Assembly: GCA_024644145.1 (NCBI GenBank)
Contig: JAHELO010000062.1
Coordinates: 1 to 8,015 of the forward strand
Length of the DNA stretch: 8,015 nt
Direction: 5' to 3'
From: Christiangramia sp.
GTDB taxonomy: Bacteria; Bacteroidota; Bacteroidia; Flavobacteriales; Flavobacteriaceae
Position numbers and translations under genes: made by a program. The notes under the pieces are model-generated. The model was not told the origin of the DNA. It ran no database searches and was given only the letters and a program-made list of their open reading frames with translations. Within the stretch, counting starts at the first letter, position 1, and each line of letters opens with the position of its first letter. Positions 1 to 6,001 of this stretch are shown in pieces.

Positions 1-231
1 GTATTGATCATCCTTTTCAATGTGACTAATAGCAATATTTCTGGAACTGAGATATTCCAGAAGGTCTTTTCCCTTATCATCAATCCCCACCTTACTAATC
101 ATTTCGGTTTCCACACCCAAACTACTCAGCCTGCTGGCTACATTTAGCGGAGCTCCACCTATTCGCTCCATATGTGGAAATACATCCAGCAAAATCTCCC
201 CAAAGCATACTGCCTTAACCCTTTTTTCCAT
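1..231 (-). CDS. PfkB-family carbohydrate kinase, probable fructokinase (partial, N-terminal 77 residues)
   Basis: This is the first 77 codons of a PfkB/ribokinase-fold sugar kinase; the rest runs off the left edge. Visible family features are the opening beta-strand CFGEILLDVFP (residues 9-19), with Asp16 in the usual sugar-contact position, the glycine-rich GGAPLNVA motif (25-32), and SLGVETEMISKVGIDDKGKDLLEYL, matching the 'LG...f.gkvG.D..G..l...L' segment of fructokinases. The ATG at 231 is the only sensible start, 17 nt after the stop of the GH32 gene, so the two are probably co-transcribed. An AAGGA sits directly against the ATG, too close to be a normal Shine-Dalgarno. From family and context, the likely reaction is ATP-dependent cytoplasmic phosphorylation of fructose released by the upstream GH32 enzyme. 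The ATP-binding C-terminal half (GAGD motif) lies outside the window, so fructose specificity is inferred from the neighbours. Confidence 0.88.
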   Translation of the reverse strand, partial: MEKRVKAVCFGEILLDVFPHMERIGGAPLNVASRLSSLGVETEMISKVGIDDKGKDLLEYLSSRNIAISHIEKDDQY

Positions 232-248
232 TCCTTTTTGAATATATT

Positions 249-1850
249 TTATTGATCAAAATTAAGCTCAAATGCCTCTAAACTACTTACCTGAAAATTT
301 TCAATCCCGGAAGTAAATGAGAATTCATCCCATGGCTGACTAGGAAAGAAAATTTCGGTTATCACAGTTTTTCCATCATCAAAGAACATTTCAATAGATG
401 TTTTATCAATTAGCAAGATCGCATTCAACTCATCCGAATCTGCAATTCTTGGCGCGGTAGAATTGTCAGCTGCAAATTTTTCTGAAAAATCATTTTTCCC
501 TGCATGTGACCTGTTAACCGTGAACTGTTTTTGTGCATGGTCGTAGGAAACTATAAACTCTTCTCCGGAGCTATTGGACAATCTGAAATTATAAGTGGTC
601 TTCTTTAGATCCTCAATTTTAAACCTGATCTCTGCTTTAGCCAGATCGATCTCGCTGGAATCCAATACAACATAATTCCCGCTCACCGCCAGGTCTTTTT
701 TAGTGATACTTTCTTCCCTGTATTTTTCTAATTCCTTCACCGGTTCTGAAGTAATAAGATATTTACCATCCTCTTTTATTAACTTCAGCTCTCTGGCTAT
801 GGTCATAGCACTCCTCCAGGTCTCTGTAGGCACCTCCTGACCGTATAGCCAGTTAGACATCCACCCCAGGAAAAGCTTCCGTCCATCTTCATCTGGAATA
901 TTAGACCAGGTAACACCGGCATAATTATCTCTACCGAAATCTATCCAGAATGGATGTTTCTCTTCCAGGGATTTCATTCCTTCTACTGGCGTGAATTTTT
1001 TCCCATCCCAGTCCCCCACGAAATACTGGGTGCCGGAACCGCCGTTATATCCACCGGGATTCAAACTTTGAATGAGTACCCACCTGGTTTCATTCGTTCC
1101 CTCCACTGTCATGGGGAATAGATCTGGACATTCCCATACACCATCATGGGCACCGGTATTTTCTCCAAATTCAGAAAGTTTTTTCCAGTCCTTTAAATTC
1201 GGTGAACTATAGAATAAAGATTTTTCCCTGGTAGCCAGAGCCATAAGCCATTGATTATTTTTCTTATCCCAGATCACTTTTGGATCCCGGAAATCTATCA
1301 TACCTGGATTAGGAAGTACAGGATTGCCCTCATACTTGGTCCAGGTCTGACCCTCATCCAGACTATATGCTATAGCTTGGGATTGATAATCTTCTTTGCC
1401 TTCTTCAGCCGCTGTTGCATCATGATATGTGAAAATGGCCACGACCGGAGTTTTACCATCCTTACCGAAACCCGATGTATTATTCTTATCTACCACCGCA
1501 CTACCAGAAAAGATATATCCTTTTTCATCGGGAAATAGAGCTATGGGTTGCTCTTCCCAGTTGATCATGTCTTTACTCGTTGCATGCCCCCAGTGCATTG
1601 GGCCCCAAACATTATCCTCGGGATAATACTGAAAATAAAGATGGTAGGTTCCATCCAGAAAGAACATCCCGTTGGGGTCGTTCATCCAGTTCTCTTTGGG
1701 AGTAAAATGAAAATTTGGTCTGAAATCCTCATCCTGCTGAACCTTTACTTCGGCTACCTCCTTCTCACCTGATTCTTTATTTTCGTTCTTACAGGATGTA
1801 AATGTTACCATTGTAAGGGCCAGGTAAATAATGACGGGTAATTTTTTCAT
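249..1850 (-). CDS. Glycoside hydrolase family 32 lipoprotein (levanase / exo-inulinase / invertase type)
   Basis: A 533-residue GH32 enzyme that hydrolyses beta-fructofuranosides such as sucrose, fructo-oligosaccharides, inulin or levan. A short hydrophobic signal ends in a lipobox, TFTSC, so Cys20 should be lipidated after signal peptidase II cleavage. A charged linker (about 21-44) follows. The catalytic five-blade propeller starts with WMNDPNG (55-61), where Asp58 is the nucleophile. RDP is at 188-190, with Asp189 the transition-state stabiliser, and ECPDLF is at 240-245, with Glu240 the acid/base. GWMSNW (329-334) is typical of exo-acting levanases and inulinases. The C-terminal beta-sandwich covers about 370-530 and includes SIEMFFDDG. 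All three catalytic residues are intact and the length is normal. The gene lies between an MFS sugar porter (18 nt upstream) and a fructokinase (17 nt downstream), which supports fructose release as its role. Lipidation places it in the envelope; surface or periplasmic side cannot be decided because no clear lipoprotein-export signal is seen. Sucrose versus fructan preference is not resolvable here. Confidence 0.95.
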   Translation of the reverse strand: MKKLPVIIYLALTMVTFTSCKNENKESGEKEVAEVKVQQDEDFRPNFHFTPKENWMNDPNGMFFLDGTYHLYFQYYPEDNVWGPMHWGHATSKDMINWEEQPIALFPDEKGYIFSGSAVVDKNNTSGFGKDGKTPVVAIFTYHDATAAEEGKEDYQSQAIAYSLDEGQTWTKYEGNPVLPNPGMIDFRDPKVIWDKKNNQWLMALATREKSLFYSSPNLKDWKKLSEFGENTGAHDGVWECPDLFPMTVEGTNETRWVLIQSLNPGGYNGGSGTQYFVGDWDGKKFTPVEGMKSLEEKHPFWIDFGRDNYAGVTWSNIPDEDGRKLFLGWMSNWLYGQEVPTETWRSAMTIARELKLIKEDGKYLITSEPVKELEKYREESITKKDLAVSGNYVVLDSSEIDLAKAEIRFKIEDLKKTTYNFRLSNSSGEEFIVSYDHAQKQFTVNRSHAGKNDFSEKFAADNSTAPRIADSDELNAILLIDKTSIEMFFDDGKTVITEIFFPSQPWDEFSFTSGIENFQVSSLEAFELNFDQ

Positions 1851-1868
1851 AATGATTGTATTTTCTAA

Positions 1869-3188
1869 CTACTTATTGATAGATAATTCTGCACTTAATT
1901 GTTCGAGTGATTTTCCTTTGGTCTCCGGCATCATAAAAATTACGAATATTAGCTGTAATACCATCATAAACGCAAAGAATGCAAATACATATCCTGGACC
2001 TATATTGGTAAACAAATAGGGAATAGTAGAAGGTATGATAGCCGCCAATACCCAGTGGGTGGACGATCCAAACGCCTGGCCGGAAGCCCGGAGGCGGTTT
2101 GGGAATATTTCTGAAATGAATACCCAGATCACAGCTCCCTGCCCGATGGCGTGGGATGCAATGAATAAAAACAGAAAAATGGGCACCCATAACCCACCCC
2201 AGTTTAAAAAGAAGGCTGCCGCTACTAGAGAAAGAGAAATTATATAACCTACAGAACCGAAAAGCATTAACTGTCTTCTCCCAAGCCTGTCGATGAGAAA
2301 GACTCCTAATAAAGTGAATAACAGGTTTACTACACCAATTCCTATACTGCTCAACAGGGCAGTGCTTTGCCCTAAACCTGCAGATTCAAATATCCTTGGC
2401 GCATAATATAAAAAGGCATTGATCCCGGATAGCTGATTAAAAAAAGCAATAAGGAAAGCAAGCATCAGAGGAAAACGATATTTCTTCATGAAAATATTCT
2501 CCCCGCTTACTTCCTGTTCATCAAGTAATTTTATCTCGTTCAGTTTCTTTTTCACATTCTCACCAGGATGAATTAGCGCTAATACCTTTTCAGCCTCATT
2601 CAGTCTTCCTTTTGAAATAAGCCAGCGCGGACTTCGGGGTATAAAGAATACAAAGATCACGTAAATAAAAGCGGGAAGCGCTTCGATCCCTACCATCCAT
2701 CTCCATGGTTCTGCACCCGTATTCCGAAGTAAATAATTAGATAAGAAGGCTATAAGAATGCCCAGAACTATATTGAACTGATAGAGCGATACAAGTTTGC
2801 CTCGCTGATTGGCAGGAGCGATCTCTGAAACGAATGCCGGGGCAGCAATTGTAGAAGCTCCCACACCCAGACCTCCAAGGAATCGAAAAATGGCAAAAGA
2901 GATAGGATCATCTACCAGAGCAGAGCCCAGGGCTGATATGAAATATAAAACGCCAATGATCAATAATGTATTCTTTCGCCCGATCTTATTGGTAGGAATG
3001 CCCCCGAAGATTGCTCCAACTACCGTCCCCCACAGGGCCATTGCCATAACCACAGAGCCATGAAAAGCATCTGAAGTATTCCATAATGCCTGCAGTTGTT
3101 TATCGGCTCCTGAAATAACTACTGTATCAAAACCGAATAAAAAACCTGCTAATGCCGCACTTATAGACCAGATGAGAATTTTATTCAT
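1869..3188 (-). CDS. MFS sugar porter (sugar:H+ symporter type), probable fructose/sucrose permease
   Basis: A 439-residue inner-membrane transporter of the sugar porter branch of the major facilitator superfamily. Its signatures occur in order: GFDTVVISGA in TM1 (19-28), NKIGRKN in loop 2-3 (67-73), RFLGGLGVG (102-110), EIAPANQRGKLVSLYQ (122-137), PRSPRWL before the central loop (184-190), NQLSGINAFLYYAP in TM7 (251-264), DRLGRRQ in loop 8-9 (300-306), SEIFPNRLRASGQ (359-371) and the C-terminal PETKGKSLEQL (421-431). About 12 helices are evident, and the length is slightly short of typical bacterial members (about 450-490). It is the first gene of the operon with the GH32 lipoprotein and fructokinase, so its likely job is taking up monosaccharide or sucrose produced at the envelope. 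The sugar itself is inferred from context only. The ATG at 3188 gives a natural TM1; the leader has no clear Shine-Dalgarno, as is common in Bacteroidota. Confidence 0.93.
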   Translation of the reverse strand: MNKILIWSISAALAGFLFGFDTVVISGADKQLQALWNTSDAFHGSVVMAMALWGTVVGAIFGGIPTNKIGRKNTLLIIGVLYFISALGSALVDDPISFAIFRFLGGLGVGASTIAAPAFVSEIAPANQRGKLVSLYQFNIVLGILIAFLSNYLLRNTGAEPWRWMVGIEALPAFIYVIFVFFIPRSPRWLISKGRLNEAEKVLALIHPGENVKKKLNEIKLLDEQEVSGENIFMKKYRFPLMLAFLIAFFNQLSGINAFLYYAPRIFESAGLGQSTALLSSIGIGVVNLLFTLLGVFLIDRLGRRQLMLFGSVGYIISLSLVAAAFFLNWGGLWVPIFLFLFIASHAIGQGAVIWVFISEIFPNRLRASGQAFGSSTHWVLAAIIPSTIPYLFTNIGPGYVFAFFAFMMVLQLIFVIFMMPETKGKSLEQLSAELSINK

Positions 3189-3485
3189 TACAAGGGGGTT
3201 ATTAATTTAGTAAATCGCAATCAATCAGATATTTATAAAATTTAAGACCAGAATTTAGAAATTTTTTAAAAAACAATGATATTAATTGCAACAAAATCAG
3301 ATTAAACACTTAAAATACAGATATTTAATAAATTAAAGCTTTTCCCTGTTGCCATTATCATTTCCTTAATACATACTTCCGTTTTTAAGTAGTATATTCA
3401 CTATCAACCTTATACCAACATCTTAAGTCGACATCTTTGGATTAAACCAATGGAATTCCGTGGGGTTCCTTTTAGACTATTATGG
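3189..3485. promoter_or_regulatory. AT-rich divergent intergenic region between the fructan operon and the beta-barrel gene
   Basis: About 297 bases without a convincing gene. It must carry the promoter of the minus-strand MFS-GH32-kinase operon and that of the plus-strand barrel gene. On the minus strand, a 7-of-8 match to the Bacteroidota -7 element TAnnTTTG (TATCATTG) lies at 3281-3274, without a convincing -33 TTTG at the usual spacing. On the plus strand, CATCTTTG at 3432-3439 is a 7-of-8 match, about 46 bases before the preferred barrel start, also without a clear -33 element. A perfect 10-base direct repeat, CAGATATTTA, occurs at 3226-3235 and 3318-3327 and could be an operator pair or chance in AT-rich DNA. 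A weak inverted repeat (TACTT/AAGTA) lies around 3375-3392. No riboswitch or small RNA could be recognised. Confidence 0.5.
3226..3327. repeat. Pair of 10-bp direct repeats (CAGATATTTA) upstream of the MFS gene
   Basis: The copies are at 3226-3235 and 3318-3327, 92 bases apart start to start. The following bases remain partly alike (TAAAATTT and ATAAATTA). The first copy lies about 40 bases before the MFS start codon. Position and identity are seen directly; any regulator binding is speculation, and AT-rich sequence makes a chance match fairly likely. Confidence 0.3.
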
Positions 3486-3974
3486 ATGAAAAGGTTTCTA
3501 CTAATTGCTATACTTCTAATTCCCTTTCCTTTACTTGGACAGTACTGGCTAATTCGTGAGGACACTTATTTTTTTGCCTCTACCGGGGTCGATGTTCGAA
3601 ATGCGATTTTTGGAGGCACGGTAAACCCTGCATCCTATGATGGTACCTGGAGTCTGGGCTACCGTAATTCTGGATTTAGCATTCTCGCATATTACGAAAC
3701 CTTCGCAGGAATTGAGTATGAATCAATGGGAGTTAACCCGGGATGGGTGGTGCGTCCGGGAAAAAAACTGGTCCCGGTAACAGATCTTTCACTTTCCTTC
3801 ATCAGGCGCCCCTGGAAAACTTATCCTTCCCTGGCCCATAACGGCAGGATTGAATATCATTTTGACCGGTATTTTATTTATATCAGGGCTGAAAATAGGT
3901 GGAGAACAGATTATGATTTTTATCAATTTTCATTATATGGAGGGGTGAGCATTAAGTTTGGTTTTGGAAATTAG
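3486..3974 (+). CDS. Small exported protein, probable outer-membrane beta-barrel, unknown function
   Basis: The preferred start is the ATG at 3486 (162 residues). It gives a clean Sec signal peptide, MKRFLLIAILLIPFPLLGQ, with cleavage probably after the Q at residue 19. The frame stays open to an earlier ATG at 3450, but that adds a 12-residue polar/aromatic leader ahead of the signal, which is unlikely. The mature part of about 143 residues has no cysteine. It is rich in alternating aromatic and polar residues forming probable beta-strands near 28-37, 53-61, 64-73, 76-80, 96-106, 119-126, 129-139 and 145-159. It ends SLYGGVSIKFGFGN, like the last strand of a small barrel. I recognise no named family; OmpW-like or 'outer membrane beta-barrel' hypothetical proteins are the closest in character. 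It stands alone between divergent and downstream genes, so context gives no role. Confidence 0.75.
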   Translation: MKRFLLIAILLIPFPLLGQYWLIREDTYFFASTGVDVRNAIFGGTVNPASYDGTWSLGYRNSGFSILAYYETFAGIEYESMGVNPGWVVRPGKKLVPVTDLSLSFIRRPWKTYPSLAHNGRIEYHFDRYFIYIRAENRWRTDYDFYQFSLYGGVSIKFGFGN

Positions 3975-3976
3975 GG

Positions 3977-4010
3977 AAGTTTACGAGCCTGCTTTCCTTT
4001 GTATAAACTT
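3977..4010 (+). terminator. Possible weak hairpin after the beta-barrel gene
   Basis: A perfect 7-bp inverted repeat, AAGTTTA (3977-3983) and TAAACTT (4004-4010), starts 3 bases past the stop codon. It has a long 20-base loop, low GC and no following T-run. It could slow transcription before terC, but it is not a classic intrinsic terminator. Confidence 0.2.
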
Positions 4011-4035
4011 TAACTTCATCTAATGATATTTTATA

Positions 4036-4043
4036 TAATTTTG
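4036..4043 (+). promoter_or_regulatory. Candidate -7 promoter element (TAATTTTG) for the TerC gene
   Basis: TAATTTTG is an exact match to the Bacteroidota -7 consensus TAnnTTTG, and its last base is 22 bases before the terC start codon. That would give a leader of roughly 15 bases, consistent with the lack of a Shine-Dalgarno there. A good -33 TTTG at about 19-21 bases upstream is missing; only TTTA at 4009-4012 is near. The match is direct; activity is inferred. Confidence 0.4.
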
Positions 4044-4065
4044 AGTTGTTACCAAACAATTCAAT

Positions 4066-4785
4066 ATGGAGATCTTCTTACAGCCAGACACCTGGGTTGC
4101 CTTACTCACCCTTACATTTCTGGAAATAGTATTGGGAATAGATAACATTATTTTTATATCACTGGTCGCAGGAAAAGTGCCTGAAGAAAATCAGAAAAAA
4201 GCACGGCTGGGCGGTCTTGCTCTGGCCCTGATCATGCGAATTCTGTTGCTACTTAGTATCACCTGGATCATAGGGCTTACAAAACCCGTGCTGACTATGG
4301 CCGGTTTTGAACTTAGCTGGAGGGACATCATCCTTATTGCAGGAGGTATATTTTTACTCGTAAAGAGCACCCTTGAAATTCATCATAAAGTTGAGGGGCA
4401 GGAAGAAGAAAACCGAACCGGAGAGAAAGCGAAACCAAGTATGAATTTCACCTCAGCGATCATTCAGATCGTTCTTCTGGACCTGGTATTCTCTTTCGAT
4501 TCCATTCTTACTGCGGTAGGCCTAACAGATGAGATCATTCTCATGGTAATAGCAGTAATAATCTCCATAATCGTTATGATGATCTTTGCTAAGCCTGTGG
4601 GAGAATTTGTAAACAAACATCCAACCATTCAAATCCTTGCCCTTTCATTCCTTATCTTGATTGGGGTGATGCTTATTGTGGAAGGTGCCCATTATCACGT
4701 TCCTAAAGGTTACATCTATTTTGCGGTCTTCTTCTCATTAGCTATAGAAATGCTGAACATGAGATACAGGAAAAAGAACGATTAA
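4066..4785 (+). CDS. TerC-family integral membrane protein (probable metal-ion exporter)
   Basis: A 239-residue polytopic membrane protein of the TerC/YoaE/YkoY family. The hallmark first motif, FLEIVLGIDNIIF (18-30), carries Glu20, Asp26 and Asn27. The matching second-repeat motif, LDLVFSFDSIL (138-148), carries Asp139 and Asp145, and a third acidic site is VEGAHY (205-210). About seven hydrophobic segments are visible, and a charged loop (about 105-125) joins the two halves. Length is typical of the short form without CBS domains. Family members have been linked to tellurite resistance and, in Bacillus, to manganese export that metallates secreted enzymes; the paired membrane acidic residues fit divalent-cation transport. 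No other ter genes are present, so tellurite resistance should not be assumed. The stop codon directly abuts that of the convergent DUF1989 gene. Family assignment is firm; substrate is inferred. Confidence 0.93.
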   Translation: MEIFLQPDTWVALLTLTFLEIVLGIDNIIFISLVAGKVPEENQKKARLGGLALALIMRILLLLSITWIIGLTKPVLTMAGFELSWRDIILIAGGIFLLVKSTLEIHHKVEGQEEENRTGEKAKPSMNFTSAIIQIVLLDLVFSFDSILTAVGLTDEIILMVIAVIISIIVMMIFAKPVGEFVNKHPTIQILALSFLILIGVMLIVEGAHYHVPKGYIYFAVFFSLAIEMLNMRYRKKND

Positions 4786-5364
4786 TTAGTTCAGGATCTC
4801 GTAGTGAATAGGTTTAAAACTACCTCCATTGCTATCTTCAGCAGAGCAAGCGGTTAAGCCAACGATGAGATCCATTTTTGCCTCGAAAAGCACATGATCT
4901 CCTGCCTTGCTCAGCGGGGGATCTACGCTTAACTGCCCGTTCTCTGCGAACTGTACATTCATAAAGATATTGAATGCTGTGGGTATATCATCTGGCTCTA
5001 TATTAAATTTAGCCAGATTGGTATACAGATTTTCAAAACAACTGGGATGGTAGTCCTCATTCTTATACATGATCTTAAAGGTTTCAGGACTGCATGGGGC
5101 AAGCAGGAAATCATTTCGGCCGTTGGTATCTTCCAGGATTTCCATCATTTTATTGCTCCTGTTGCTCCATAGAAAATCGCCTTTGCTTATGAGGATACTT
5201 TCTTCAAAATCTAAAGTTTTACCACTGGATATCTTTTCACGGGTATCTTCAGCATTAAAAAGCACCATATCACTCACCTGCTCTCCCTGAGGATCTATCA
5301 CTTTTAATTTCTCGCCTTTTTTTAACTTAAAGGCTGCCCCGCTCTGTTTCTCAATGATGTTCAT
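4786..5364 (-). CDS. DUF1989 / urea carboxylase-associated family protein
   Basis: A 192-residue cytoplasmic protein covered by the DUF1989 domain. Diagnostic segments are DPQGEQVSDMVLFN (24-37), SKGDFLWSNRSNKMMEI (60-76), EDTNGRNDFLLAPCS (78-92), YHPSCFENL (105-113), FNIFMNVQF (131-139), GDHVLFEAKMDLIVGLTACSAED (155-177) and the end stretch GGSFKPIHYEI (180-190). Conserved Cys91, His106, Cys109 and Cys173 are likely metal ligands or active-site residues (inference). Family knowledge: some DUF1989 proteins encoded beside urea/guanidine carboxylases form a heteromeric carboxyguanidine deiminase. Here there is only one DUF1989 gene and no carboxylase, so that exact reaction is not implied. It is the last gene of a three-gene operon, 17 nt after the PaiB-like gene, and its stop touches that of terC with no gap. 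Substrate unknown; a C-N hydrolase on a guanidino- or urea-like compound is the leading guess. Confidence 0.9.
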   Translation of the reverse strand: MNIIEKQSGAAFKLKKGEKLKVIDPQGEQVSDMVLFNAEDTREKISSGKTLDFEESILISKGDFLWSNRSNKMMEILEDTNGRNDFLLAPCSPETFKIMYKNEDYHPSCFENLYTNLAKFNIEPDDIPTAFNIFMNVQFAENGQLSVDPPLSKAGDHVLFEAKMDLIVGLTACSAEDSNGGSFKPIHYEILN

Positions 5365-5381
5365 TTCTAATCTAATTCAGG

Positions 5382-5996
5382 TTATATAGAATTTTCTTTC
5401 TTAATTATCTCTCCTACTTCTTGCTCCATAGGATCATTTGAAGCTTTTAAATGCGATACCACAGATTTTACATCCTTTTCCGGATAAGCCTGATGAAGCT
5501 TGGCGATCCCCTCTACTTTAAACGGTTCGAGCCAAAAACCAGTTATAAGTGGTAAATGGTCCTCTACTTCCTGCCGGGATATATCATGATAATAGACAGG
5601 TTCCTGCTGATTCTTTTCAAAATGCTTAACAAGTTTCTCCAGGGAGGCTTCCAGCTCTTTACGGGATTGCACCTCCACTTTGGCGTTTACGTGTACCGCT
5701 GTATAATCCCAGGTGCTTATTCCTTTATTTTCGTACCATGACGATGATATATAACTATGTGGCCCGTGAAAAATCACCAAAGCTTCAGTACCATCTTTTA
5801 GCAGGGATGCCTGCTCATTATGATTAGCAAGATGTGTAAAAAGTTTCCATTTTTCCTCCCCGCCTTCGGTTAAAACAGGAATATGAGTAGCCAGCAATCT
5901 TTGCCCGTTCATGATCACTGTTGCAAAAGGATGGTTCTTAATAAAAGAAAAGACGAATTTCATATCGTCTTTCTGGTATTTTTCTGGTCTGTACAT
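5382..5996 (-). CDS. PaiB-like FMN-binding split-barrel protein
   Basis: A 204-residue protein of the PaiB family (FMN_bind_2), with the flavin-reductase/pyridoxamine-oxidase-like split barrel. It begins with the hallmark MYRPEKY, then has HPFATVI (22-28), ATHIPVL (36-42), HLANHN (55-60), the strongly conserved FHGPHSYISSSWY (76-88), STWDYTAVHVNAKVEV (94-109), LITGFWLEPFKVEGIAKLHQ (150-169) and PEKD (172-175). Length is typical. Bacillus PaiB is described as a negative regulator of sporulation and protease genes together with the acetyltransferase PaiA. No helix-turn-helix is visible and no paiA is nearby, so an FMN- or heme-dependent redox role is at least as likely as regulation. The gene lies 5 nt after the YqcI/YcgG-family stop codon and 17 nt before the DUF1989 gene, so co-expression with both is expected. 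Confidence 0.9.
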   Translation of the reverse strand: MYRPEKYQKDDMKFVFSFIKNHPFATVIMNGQRLLATHIPVLTEGGEEKWKLFTHLANHNEQASLLKDGTEALVIFHGPHSYISSSWYENKGISTWDYTAVHVNAKVEVQSRKELEASLEKLVKHFEKNQQEPVYYHDISRQEVEDHLPLITGFWLEPFKVEGIAKLHQAYPEKDVKSVVSHLKASNDPMEQEVGEIIKKENSI

Positions 5997-6001
5997 CTGG
6001 A

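Noticed and set aside
1251..1772. Several open frames of 65-95 codons on the plus strand
   Set aside because: They lie wholly inside the GH32 gene on the other strand, show no domain or initiation signal, and the GH32 frame has intact catalytic motifs.
1873..2247. Open frames of 62-105 codons overlapping the MFS gene on both strands
   Set aside because: They are alternative frames of a gene with all sugar-porter signatures; their translations lack membrane segments or known motifs.
2809..3063. 84-codon plus-strand frame
   Set aside because: It is antisense to the N-terminal half of the MFS permease; the translation is Pro/Ala/Arg-rich as expected from reading membrane codons backwards.
3975..4065. 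A yybP-ykoY manganese riboswitch before the TerC gene
   Set aside because: The spacer is only 91 bases, a promoter-like box sits 22 bases from the ATG, and no matching paired structure was found.
4066..4785. Tellurite resistance cassette
   Set aside because: Only a TerC-family protein is present; there is no terA, terB, terD, terE or terZ, and stand-alone TerC proteins are usually linked to metal transport.
4786..5364. DUF1989 protein as part of a urea or guanidine carboxylase system
   Set aside because: There is no biotin-dependent carboxylase, allophanate hydrolase, second DUF1989 gene or urea/guanidine transporter nearby, so only the family link is kept.
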